A stretch of DNA of 37,795 bases, taken from positions 1-37,795 of the forward strand of contig VGTJ01000034.1 in assembly GCA_016874775.1 (NCBI GenBank), read 5' to 3'. Position 1 is the first letter of the stretch. Each line of letters starts with the position of its first letter. The position numbers and the translations under genes are program-made. Below are positions 8,237-15,238 of the stretch, in pieces. A model generated the notes under the pieces. The model saw nothing but the letters and a program-made list of their open reading frames with translations, was not told the origin of the DNA and did no database searches. Source of the stretch: Deltaproteobacteria bacterium. GTDB taxonomy: Bacteria > Desulfobacterota > Binatia > Bin18.

Positions 8237-8503
8237 CTATTCCCCGCCTACTGCTGGCGGAGGGGAAAACGATTGCCGTTCGTTATGGTTATTGATTGAT
8301 TCCATTGTTTGATCGACTTGCTGCTGCTTCATCATTTCCAGCGTTTGTTGCGCTTGGGTATCTAACTCCCTTTGGACCTCATGACTCTGATCGAAGGCAT
8401 TGATATCTGGAGCCGGTTCTTTATTTGGTCGGTCACAACCGACGGACACACTAGATAGCACGTAGAGTAAAGCGGGAATAACCTGAAGAAATGCTCTTTT
8501 CAT
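8237..8503 (-). CDS. Small secreted or lipoprotein-like protein
   Basis: This is an 88-residue protein. ATG 8503 is preferred because GAGG lies five bases upstream; a GTG two codons earlier overlaps that site. Residues 2-22 form a signal-like hydrophobic segment ending in SVSVGC. The Cys suits lipid modification, but Ser at -3 is a weak lipobox. The mature part is hydrophilic, Gln/Glu/Asn-rich and probably helical (VQRELDTQAQQTLEMMKQQ). No family is recognised. It is divergent from the diiron protein gene with about 158 bases between. Confidence 0.6.
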   Translation of the reverse strand: MKRAFLQVIPALLYVLSSVSVGCDRPNKEPAPDINAFDQSHEVQRELDTQAQQTLEMMKQQQVDQTMESINNHNERQSFSPPPAVGGE

Positions 8504-8592
8504 ACACACCTCACGCGCGGTACTCTCACGAATGTTAACTCAGGAGTCAATCCATAAAAAGTTGTGGTATTGTGTTACAGACTGAGTTTGAC

Positions 8593-8655
8593 TTGACAAC
8601 AAAATAACGGTTGGATAGTGGTAACTGTCGTCTAGCAATTCGAATATCCGAGGAG
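8593..8655 (+). promoter_or_regulatory. Possible promoter and RBS of the diiron gene
   Basis: A consensus -35 TTGACA lies at 8593-8598, with a weak -10-like GATAGT at 8614-8619, about 15 bases on. AGGAG at 8651-8655 is the ribosome site that fixes the start at ATG 8662, rather than the upstream in-frame codon at 8611. The -35 is good and the -10 poor, so the promoter call is tentative. Confidence 0.35.
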
Positions 8656-8661
8656 CTTTTC

Positions 8662-9660
8662 ATGCCCACTTTGTCGCCGAATAGTCACACAATTTCCGCT
8701 TCAGTCGACGCCGTGTTCACGCAAGACGTTGCCGTGCAAGAGCCTGATATGCGCAGCCTGTACGAGAAAGCTAAGCGTGACCAGTGGAACGCTTCTGTTG
8801 ACATCGAGTGGTCCCGTGAGGTGAATCCAGATGCTGGTATTCTTCCTGACGGCCTAGTAGATATCTACGGTACAAAGTACTGGAACAAAATGACGCCAAA
8901 AGAGCAGGTTGAGATGAACCGGCATTTCTCGGCTTGGCGTATCAGTCAACTCATGTATGGTGAAGAATTTGCCATGCTTGTGTGTAGCCAAATAGTCAAT
9001 TCGGTTCCAACCATCGACGCGAAATTCTTTATGTCGACACAAGTGGTCGATGAAGCGCGTCACTCTGAAGTCTTGACTCGCTACTTGCTTGATAAAGTCC
9101 GTGTCACCTATCCACTTACGTCGAGTCTGCGCAACCTATTCGATCGTATTTTGTCGATGCCCCAGTGGTATCTGAAAACCGTCGGTACGCAGCTTGTCGC
9201 TGAGACACTCGCTGTTTCGCTCTTCCGTATGTTGGAACAGCATAGCCAGGATCCGCTGATTAGCCAAATTTGTCGGCGTATTCTATCGGATGAGTCTCGC
9301 CACATGGGTTTTGGTATGTTGAGTCTTCCTGAACAAATCGCCGAGTTGTCTGAAAAAGAGCGAGTCGAGGTTGAAGATTTTGCTTGTGATGCCGCGGCTG
9401 GGCTTTTAGGCGGGCAATTTCCGAGAGAAGCCTATGAAGCTGTTGGTTTCAGCAAGGCAGAAGTCGAAGATATTCGCACGCTCCGTCATGAAGTTGCCAA
9501 AAAGAACGAATACGAATTCTTCCGCAAGTTCTTTAAGAAAGACTTCCATGCGGCTTTGTGGGGCAACATGACCCGAGTCGGTTTGCTCAATGAGCGGACG
9601 ACGGCCCGATTGGCTACGCTCGGCATTCGTGCTCCAGAGCCGGTGCAGAGCGCAGCGTAG
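8662..9660 (+). CDS. Diiron ferritin-like (R2-like) protein
   Basis: This is a 332-residue all-helical protein. The start at ATG 8662 is set by AGGAG six bases upstream. It carries a complete carboxylate-bridged diiron signature: E101/E102 in MYGEEFAML, E131 and H134 in VDEARHSE, E181 in VAETLA, and E211 and H214 in SDESRHMGF. This two-fold E...ExxH pattern belongs to ribonucleotide reductase R2, multicomponent monooxygenases and ferritin-like oxidases. It lacks the third His typical of AurF-type N-oxygenases (I207 at that place). It is probably an oxygen-activating oxidase or hydroxylase of unknown substrate. No reductase or ferredoxin partner is adjacent. Confidence 0.83.
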   Translation: MPTLSPNSHTISASVDAVFTQDVAVQEPDMRSLYEKAKRDQWNASVDIEWSREVNPDAGILPDGLVDIYGTKYWNKMTPKEQVEMNRHFSAWRISQLMYGEEFAMLVCSQIVNSVPTIDAKFFMSTQVVDEARHSEVLTRYLLDKVRVTYPLTSSLRNLFDRILSMPQWYLKTVGTQLVAETLAVSLFRMLEQHSQDPLISQICRRILSDESRHMGFGMLSLPEQIAELSEKERVEVEDFACDAAAGLLGGQFPREAYEAVGFSKAEVEDIRTLRHEVAKKNEYEFFRKFFKKDFHAALWGNMTRVGLLNERTTARLATLGIRAPEPVQSAA

Positions 9661-9678
9661 GGCGCAGTGGGTAAGAAT

Positions 9679-9737
9679 GAAGAGTGAAGAATTGAGTGAA
9701 GAGTTACGAGTGAACGACCGGCAGCTCTTCACTCTTC
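9679..9737. repeat. Inverted GAGTGAAGA-type repeat between convergent genes
   Basis: A purine-rich tract with several copies of GAGTGAAGA-like units fills 9676-9704. Its complement occurs at 9726-9757. GAAGAGTGAAGA at 9679-9690 is the exact inverse of 9726-9737. The right half encodes the C-terminal tail of the MATE protein. The structure may serve as a shared 3' stem for the two convergent transcripts. Confidence 0.6.
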
Positions 9738-11116
9738 ACCTGTAGTGCTTCACTCTTTTTGCCGCTTTCCGCGGTGAAAATATCGATCTCCAGCCATTTC
9801 CCGCGCGCGAACCGTCGCCACAACGCAAGACCCAGTAGAACGGTATAAATCGTTCCGGCGAGCCAGGGACCGAGCGACTCCAGATTGGTGTATGCGACCG
9901 CGCTTAAGCTCAGCGGAGCAAAGACCGTCGCCAACAGTACCACGGTAATCCATGCAACGCCGTGCGTGTCTCCGGCACCACGTAATGCTCCAGCAAAGGC
10001 CACGTTCATTGCGTCGAAAAACTGAAAGAATGCGACACAGAGAAAGATCGCGCTTCCGGCGCGAATAACTTCTTGGTCGCTGGTAAACACCGACAGCAGC
10101 GCACTCGGAAACAGAAAATACAACAATCCGACGAACGTCATGTAAGTCATCGCCAAGAAGAGACCTTCGTAGACCCGCTGGATGGCTACGTCTGGTTTCT
10201 GTTCGCCGATGTACTTTCCTACCAGTGCGGTTAATGCTTGGCCCAAGCCAATTCCCGGCAAGAAGGCGATGGTCGTGTACTGAATTGCAATGTTGCTTGC
10301 GGCCAACTGTTCCCGACCAAAGCGTCCGACCATAAGAATAATCAAGACACCCCAGCTCAACACATCGAGTGCCTGCTGTGCACCGGCAGGCCAACCAATC
10401 CGCACCAATTGACGAAAGCGGGGCCAGGACAAGCGCCACGTACTACGGGTAGAAAACTCCGTGTGACATCCAGTCGAGAGAAATGCGCCCAGCAAGATAG
10501 CGAACTGGAAAACAAATGACAGGACGAACGCCCAAGCTGCGCCAATAAAGCCAAGCGCGGGAAACCCAAACTTGCCGAATACCAACACATAGCACAGCAC
10601 CACATTAGCGATGTTGTCAACGATCATTGCAACTAATGGTACCGCAGGCCGGTGCAAGCCGTAAAAGAAGCCATTGAGCGCACCAATCGCGACTCCAAGC
10701 CCAATCCCCCATAGCCGAACCTGAAAATACGCGACTTCGAGTGCAACAATTTCAGGGTCGTGGCCAAATTGAGCGAAGAACAGTGGTGCAACCGGCCAAA
10801 GCACGAAACAGCCCACCCCAACGATAAGGCTCAAGTACAGGCCCTGCCAGGTATATGCTGATCCCTCTTGTGAGTTGCGTCGACCAAGGGATTGGGCGGT
10901 AAACGTACTCACACACTGCGCAATGCCGAGCGGCAGCGCTGTCGTCGTGTAAGCGATGACTCCTGCTGGCATACCCGCGGCCATCTCGTTGGTGCCAAGA
11001 AGAGCAATAATCCAAGTATCAATAAAGCTCGCAATCGTCGCCGAAGCCATCGATGCGATCATCGGTAGCGCGAGACGAAGAATTTCGCGAAGCCCCGTAC
11101 GCGAGGGGAATTGCAT
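9704..11116 (-). CDS. MATE family efflux transporter
   Basis: This is a 470-residue membrane protein with about 12 transmembrane helices in two similar halves, as in NorM/DinF-type MATE exporters. The N-terminus (LRLALPMIASMASATIASFIDTWI) and the corresponding start of the second half (LVRIGWPAGAQQALDVLSW, near residue 240) are the expected matching helices. MATE pumps exchange cationic drugs or metabolites for Na+ or H+ across the inner membrane. The substrate is unknown. AGGA lies eight bases before the ATG. The last 20 or so residues (GKKSEALQVKSEELPVVHS) are encoded by the inverted GAGTGAAGA repeat and look like a recent non-native tail. Confidence 0.92.
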   Translation of the reverse strand: MQFPSRTGLREILRLALPMIASMASATIASFIDTWIIALLGTNEMAAGMPAGVIAYTTTALPLGIAQCVSTFTAQSLGRRNSQEGSAYTWQGLYLSLIVGVGCFVLWPVAPLFFAQFGHDPEIVALEVAYFQVRLWGIGLGVAIGALNGFFYGLHRPAVPLVAMIVDNIANVVLCYVLVFGKFGFPALGFIGAAWAFVLSFVFQFAILLGAFLSTGCHTEFSTRSTWRLSWPRFRQLVRIGWPAGAQQALDVLSWGVLIILMVGRFGREQLAASNIAIQYTTIAFLPGIGLGQALTALVGKYIGEQKPDVAIQRVYEGLFLAMTYMTFVGLLYFLFPSALLSVFTSDQEVIRAGSAIFLCVAFFQFFDAMNVAFAGALRGAGDTHGVAWITVVLLATVFAPLSLSAVAYTNLESLGPWLAGTIYTVLLGLALWRRFARGKWLEIDIFTAESGKKSEALQVKSEELPVVHS

Positions 11117-11198
11117 AACGATATCCTGCCAAAAGGGGACACATTGTAGCGGGCGTTCGCTACGACTGAGAAACTTTACGTCTGCGGTGTCACTTCAC

Positions 11199-11275
11199 TT
11201 GACAACGCCTCACTACCAGTTGAGAATCGCCGTAGCGCTGTCAACTACCGCCCGGGACAACTAACTATAGAGGAG
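11199..11275 (+). promoter_or_regulatory. Promoter and RBS of the NTF2-like/GST-like pair
   Basis: TTGACA at 11199-11204 and GAGAAT at 11222-11227 are separated by 17 bases. AGGAG at 11271-11275 lies nine bases before the ATG. A six-base inverted repeat AGTTGA/TCAACT (11218-11223 and 11241-11246) surrounds the expected transcription start and could be an operator. The -35 is perfect and the -10 matches four of six. Confidence 0.45.
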
Positions 11276-11284
11276 AATACCGGA

Positions 11285-11848
11285 ATGGCAACCCAGAGAC
11301 AGGTCAAAAAGGTAAAAATGATTCGGAAAGCCACTCCCGCGAAACGCCCGGCCATGCGACGTACAAGTGTGGCTCCTACTGGCAAATCGCCCGCGGCGAA
11401 ATTAACTGCGACGGCTGAAGATTATGAAGGGGTTCGGCAAGTACTGAGTCGCTACTGTTTTGCGCTTGACAGTAGCAACTTGGAGGAACTGAGTTCGCTG
11501 TTCCATCGACAGGCCGATTTTTCTGTGTCATTTGAGAACGGCCAAAAGCATAACGGACGAGAGACCATCCATTCCTGGTATCAGCGATTCTTTGAACAAC
11601 GCCCGCGTGAATTTCACTACATGCGGCATAAACTTTTTGAACCCTGCATAACGGTAAACAAGAATACGGCAACGTCCTCAACGTATTTTGACTCGGAGGC
11701 AAAGGACGCGCAGGGGCAAGTTCAGATAATCACTGGCCGTTATGACGACGCACTGATCAAGGAAGGCGGACAGTGGCTTTTTAAAGAACGAACGATCACC
11801 ATCATGTACTACTACTCGCCAGGAACTGGGAAGGAAGGTATGCGTTAA
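11285..11848 (+). CDS. NTF2-like (SnoaL-type) protein
   Basis: This is a 187-residue protein. Residues 1-40 are very basic and Lys/Arg/Ala/Pro-rich (QVKKVKMIRKATPAKRPAMRR), probably disordered and possibly nucleic-acid- or membrane-binding. From about residue 43 a single NTF2/SnoaL-like cone fold is evident: YEGVRQVLSRYCFALDSSNLEELSSLFH, the phrase GRETIHSWYQRFF, then the final strands ITGRYDDALIKEGGQWLFKERTITIMYYY. Members include small hydroxylases, dehydratases and scaffold proteins. The short basic extension is unusual for the family. It is followed 18 bases later by a GST-like gene, so the pair probably works together. Confidence 0.82.
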   Translation: MATQRQVKKVKMIRKATPAKRPAMRRTSVAPTGKSPAAKLTATAEDYEGVRQVLSRYCFALDSSNLEELSSLFHRQADFSVSFENGQKHNGRETIHSWYQRFFEQRPREFHYMRHKLFEPCITVNKNTATSSTYFDSEAKDAQGQVQIITGRYDDALIKEGGQWLFKERTITIMYYYSPGTGKEGMR

Positions 11849-11866
11849 TGGAGGAGGAAGATTTCG

Positions 11867-12646
11867 ATGGCAACATATATTAGTGTTGAAGAAGCTCGGA
11901 AGCTCTCAGGGTTGCGCGTAGTATTGTCTCCAGGTGTCCCCGGTCCTTGGAGCGAAGCAGCAAAAGGCATTCTCTATGTGAAGAAGATTCCGTACGTGCG
12001 TGTGCGTCAGGATATTGGCGGTGAAAATCGCGCCCTCGTCGAGTGGACCGCGCAAGCGACGGCGCCCGTCTTTGCGTGGGACGATGAACCGCCACGCTCG
12101 ACATGGATTCAACAGTTATATCTGGCCGAACGCTTGCAACCGAATCCTCTGCTCATTCCCACAAATATTGAAGATCGGTCATTGATGTTCGGTTATTGTA
12201 ACGAACTGTGTGGAGAGCATGGTTTCGGTTGGTCGAAGCGCCTGATGTTAGTCCATCCCACGTTATCGAACCCGAATGTTGACGAGAAAAGTCGTGCATT
12301 TTCCCAGTATATTGGCGATAAGTACGGCTACAATGCACCAGAAGCCGCAAGCGCAGCCGCGCGGTGTGCCGCGATCATCGGCTTCCTGGTCACGCGACTG
12401 GAACAACAGCGCACAAAGGGAAGTTCATTCTATATTGGCAATCAGTTGTCAGCGTTGGATATCTATTCAGCGACATTTACCGCGCTTATTCAACCTTTGC
12501 CCCATGAGCAGTGTCCGATGCCAGCGCCGTTTCGCACGCTGTACACCAATACTGATCCGCTTATTCAAGCGGCTGCCAAACCGATTTTATTTGAGCATCG
12601 CGACTTCATTTATCGCGAGTATCTGCAATTGCCGATTGATTTGTAG
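11867..12646 (+). CDS. Glutathione S-transferase-like protein
   Basis: This is a 259-residue protein. GGAGGA lies upstream of the ATG, and the gene follows the NTF2-like gene by 18 bases. The N-terminal 85 residues look like a divergent thioredoxin-like GST domain (LRVVLSPGVPGPWSEAAKGILYVKKIPYVRVRQ), and the C-terminal part like an all-helical GST domain (FYIGNQLSALDIYSATFTALIQPL near residue 190). The usual catalytic Ser/Tyr/Cys near the N-terminus is not obvious, and the cis-Pro is replaced by an APVFAW stretch. It may be a GST-fold protein without classic transferase activity. Family placement is fair; substrate unknown. Confidence 0.72.
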   Translation: MATYISVEEARKLSGLRVVLSPGVPGPWSEAAKGILYVKKIPYVRVRQDIGGENRALVEWTAQATAPVFAWDDEPPRSTWIQQLYLAERLQPNPLLIPTNIEDRSLMFGYCNELCGEHGFGWSKRLMLVHPTLSNPNVDEKSRAFSQYIGDKYGYNAPEAASAAARCAAIIGFLVTRLEQQRTKGSSFYIGNQLSALDIYSATFTALIQPLPHEQCPMPAPFRTLYTNTDPLIQAAAKPILFEHRDFIYREYLQLPIDL

Positions 12647-12669
12647 CCGGTCACTTAAGGTAACCGACA

Positions 12670-12691
12670 GGGGCACAACGTGCAGTGCCCC
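12670..12691. terminator. Stem-loop between convergent genes
   Basis: GGGGCAC (12670-12676) and GTGCCCC (12685-12691) form a perfect seven-base stem with an eight-base loop. It lies between the convergent GST-like and secreted-unknown genes. There is no T-run on either strand, so it may act as an mRNA 3' stabiliser or a weak bidirectional terminator. Confidence 0.4.
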
Positions 12692-12707
12692 GAAGGCCAC
12701 ACGTAGA

Positions 12708-13205
12708 CTACTTTGCCGAAGACTGTTCCTCGGGTGTCTTCTCCTCACCTTCTGCCACCGGAGCTTCTACTCTGATCAACTGCAATGTTCCCGAACGTTG
12801 TCGTAAATATCCCGTAATCGTGAGCGGTGTTCCTGGGGTAGCTTGACCGATCTTCGAGAGCATATGTTCTGGTCCGCTCAGGGTGATATTGCGTTTCCCA
12901 TTCGTATACTTTTGCAAAATCGAGTAGGAGGTAATCCGCGCGTCATCCAGTGCCTTTGCCTCAGTGACGTCAAGATCGTAGTTACCTTGATACGCACTGA
13001 TTTCGAGGGTCACCACGCCTAAAATACTCTTTTCATGGTCTCCGTTAATGATCCCTTTGAGCTGGATTCTAAACGGTATGGTTGACTCCTCAGATTCAAC
13101 GTTCGAGCCACCAACCCCAAAGGAAATTTGTGCCGTCGCGCCAGTGGGGGCACACATCATCAATCCAATAGAGATAACTCCAGGGAGAATCCAATGCATA
13201 GTCAT
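12708..13205 (-). CDS. Secreted protein of unknown function
   Basis: This is a 165-residue protein. ATG 13205 is supported by AGGAGG five bases upstream. Residues 1-26 are a Sec signal peptide ending in GATAQ. The mature part is rich in beta-strand (PFRIQLKGIINGDHEKSILGVVTLEISAY; TPLTITGYLRQRSGTLQLIRVE) and could be a small beta-barrel, with an acidic Glu-rich tail (EGEEKTPEEQ). No family is recognised. It starts 14 bases after the CinA stop, so it may be read from the helicase operon, although its exported nature does not fit a DNA-repair role. Confidence 0.7.
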   Translation of the reverse strand: MTMHWILPGVISIGLMMCAPTGATAQISFGVGGSNVESEESTIPFRIQLKGIINGDHEKSILGVVTLEISAYQGNYDLDVTEAKALDDARITSYSILQKYTNGKRNITLSGPEHMLSKIGQATPGTPLTITGYLRQRSGTLQLIRVEAPVAEGEEKTPEEQSSAK

Positions 13206-13219
13206 TGCCGCCTCCTAAT

Positions 13220-13708
13220 TTATGCACTTCTCCTAATACAATTTTCTAACAATTCCAACGCCGCCTGGGTAAACGACCACATATTCAACTCGCGATTGCC
13301 ATGACGGGTTTCGATGGTCAGCGTTTGCTCAAGCGGCCCGGCAATAGCTATGCACGCGTGACCGGCGGCATCACCGTAACGATTGCCGGTGGGACCAGTC
13401 GCTCCAGTCTCACTCAAGCCCCATGTTGTTCCGAGCCGTTCTCTCACTGCGCGTGCTAACCGGAGCGCATATTCCTCGGTACTGGCGCGAATGCCGCTAA
13501 GCGCATCATCAGGAACGCTTAACAATGCCCGCCGGGCATCGTGTGTGTAGATCACACCTCCAGCAAGAAAATAAGCCGATGCTCCAGGAACCGCGAGCAG
13601 CGCGGCAGAAATCAATCCCCCAGCCGAGGATTCGGCGACCGCAATTGTGTGTTTTTTCTCTTTCAGTAATGCACCCACCACTTGTCCCATTGATGTGAGA
13701 TTTGGCAT
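13220..13708 (-). CDS. CinA C-terminal domain (PncC-like) amidohydrolase
   Basis: This 162-residue protein matches the stand-alone CinA C-terminal/PncC domain. The family deamidates nicotinamide mononucleotide in NAD salvage. The signature AESSAGGLISAALLAVPGAS (from residue 26) corresponds to the family's AESCTGG loop. GGVIYTHDARRALL follows, and ETGATGPTG is the conserved GxTGP loop. The middle segment after SVPDDAL is divergent. GGAAG lies six bases before the ATG. It sits 35 bases after the 489-residue unknown in the helicase operon. The CinA name is historic (competence/damage-inducible), so co-occurrence with a helicase is suggestive but not proof of a repair role. Confidence 0.88.
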   Translation of the reverse strand: MPNLTSMGQVVGALLKEKKHTIAVAESSAGGLISAALLAVPGASAYFLAGGVIYTHDARRALLSVPDDALSGIRASTEEYALRLARAVRERLGTTWGLSETGATGPTGNRYGDAAGHACIAIAGPLEQTLTIETRHGNRELNMWSFTQAALELLENCIRRSA

Positions 13709-13743
13709 AAATCACTTCCTTGAGTATGAATATGAGAGGTTGG

Positions 13744-15213
13744 CTATACAGCCTCTACCTTTGGCAGTTCTTCTCCTAACGCAAGCCGAGTCAGAAACGC
13801 CCGCAACTCGTTATCGGACAACCCTTGTGGGGCAGAAGAGGTAAAGAAAAGGGAGATCTGTTGAGCCTCAGAAGACAGGCCAGCGAGCCGTTCTTGGGCC
13901 CGAGCGCGAACCAGCGGGCCAATTAATCGCGATAACTCGGACGTGAAACGCGCAGCAAGCAACAGCCCTTCGCCAGCACTTTTAATCTGCGCCAAGGCAC
14001 GACGATAGACGGTGACCATCCCTGCGTGCAAAGCAATCGTATTACCCGACTGTGACCATAACTCACTGTGCAGCGATTCCCATTCCAGTGTTAATTCATC
14101 GACGACTGGCCACAGCGCTGAATGCAGCATTGCGGCACTTTCAGCAGCGATCAGGCGTACCAAGAGCGCTTTCCAATCATCCGAGAGTTGAAACGGGCCT
14201 CGAAGGATTGCGTACGTTTGGACCGTCGGACGTTCAAGGACTTCCCCATGTGCATCAAGAACCAGGTGGTCTTCGATTGCTTGGCCGAGCAGCGCCAAAC
14301 CCGCAATGTAACGCGGGGGTTGTTCCTCACTTGGCGATGTGCGAATCGCATACGCACTGCCGGCCAAATCTGGACGATAGTAGACACGCCCACGGTCGTA
14401 CACTTTCTCCACGCCGTTGCGGAGTTGGACACAGGTGTGTACTGCAGGGAAAAAGCGTTCGTGGGGGAGTGGCTCCCAATCAACCGGCGCTTCTTTCATA
14501 GCAAGTTGGACTGCTGTTTCCTCCGCACCTTGAGCAAAACGCTCACGCATGGCTCCTGGTTCCCCACGATAACGGAAGGACTCGCTCAAGGTCGCGAACA
14601 GCCGTTCGGTTGGGTAGGGGCCTCGATAGCGCAAAATTGCTTTTCCTTGATCATGGGCGAGTAACGCGAGCACGTTGAGGAGCGTAGATCCTGCGCCCAA
14701 TGGCAGACGCACGGGATCATCGAGTGGTGGCAGTGCATCGAGGTCTTCGTACGCTACGGAGCGGAAAAAGGTCAACGGGTGCGCAACCGTGAAGCCAGTC
14801 TCTCCCTCAAGAAGCGACACACTGTCCGACATGCCCCAGCCAATGTGGTTTGTCGTGCGACGCTCTACACCTAAAAAACGACTATCGAGTCCGCGGGCTT
14901 TGAATCGGGTGAGCCTCCCAGCCGCATCGCGATACAATAGCAAAAGTAGACGACCATATCGGTCAAACGTTGCCAGACGCTGAGAAACAAGTTGTGAATA
15001 TGTCGATGGAAGGAAAAACGTCAGTGAACCATAAGGCGAGCGCTCGACAATGCGATGTCCATTAGAGAGAAAGACTTCAATTTCGCCCTGCGGATGACGT
15101 ACGGCGTTTGCAGTTGCCACAGAGAGGGAAGAAAGAAGCTCGGCGGGTACACCTTCAGTTGCGAGAGTGCTGAATGCTGACGCGAACCTGTCGTGGGGCA
15201 TGGTGTCTGTCAT
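13744..15213 (-). CDS. Unrecognised 489-residue protein in the helicase operon
   Basis: I do not recognise this protein. It has 489 residues, no signal peptide and no transmembrane helix. The N-terminal 130 residues are beta-rich (IEVFLSNGHRIVERSPYGSLTFFLPSTY; RLLLLLYRDAAGRLTRFKARGLDSRFLG). The centre has HERFFPAVHTCVQLRNGVEK and GRVYYRPDL. The last 150 residues are helical and Leu/Ala-rich. It lies 25 bases downstream of a Ski2/Hel308-type helicase and is almost certainly co-transcribed. A nuclease or adaptor working with the helicase is a reasonable guess. I looked for NurA and HerA features and saw none of the expected Asp/Gly motifs. Confidence 0.75.
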   Translation of the reverse strand: MTDTMPHDRFASAFSTLATEGVPAELLSSLSVATANAVRHPQGEIEVFLSNGHRIVERSPYGSLTFFLPSTYSQLVSQRLATFDRYGRLLLLLYRDAAGRLTRFKARGLDSRFLGVERRTTNHIGWGMSDSVSLLEGETGFTVAHPLTFFRSVAYEDLDALPPLDDPVRLPLGAGSTLLNVLALLAHDQGKAILRYRGPYPTERLFATLSESFRYRGEPGAMRERFAQGAEETAVQLAMKEAPVDWEPLPHERFFPAVHTCVQLRNGVEKVYDRGRVYYRPDLAGSAYAIRTSPSEEQPPRYIAGLALLGQAIEDHLVLDAHGEVLERPTVQTYAILRGPFQLSDDWKALLVRLIAAESAAMLHSALWPVVDELTLEWESLHSELWSQSGNTIALHAGMVTVYRRALAQIKSAGEGLLLAARFTSELSRLIGPLVRARAQERLAGLSSEAQQISLFFTSSAPQGLSDNELRAFLTRLALGEELPKVEAV

Positions 15214-15238
15214 GTTGGTCCTTCTCAGTTCTCAACTC

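Noticed and set aside
8662-9660. AurF-type N-oxygenase
   Set aside because: The extra His ligand expected before the second ExxH is Ile (I207), so a generic R2/ferritin-like assignment is safer.
9671-9760. CRISPR-like or tandem repeat array
   Set aside because: The units are short, irregular and inverted, with no spacers of even length.
13744-15213. NurA-like nuclease assignment for the helicase neighbour
   Set aside because: It was considered because of the helicase context, but no NurA-type Asp/Gly motif or RNase H-like pattern could be seen.
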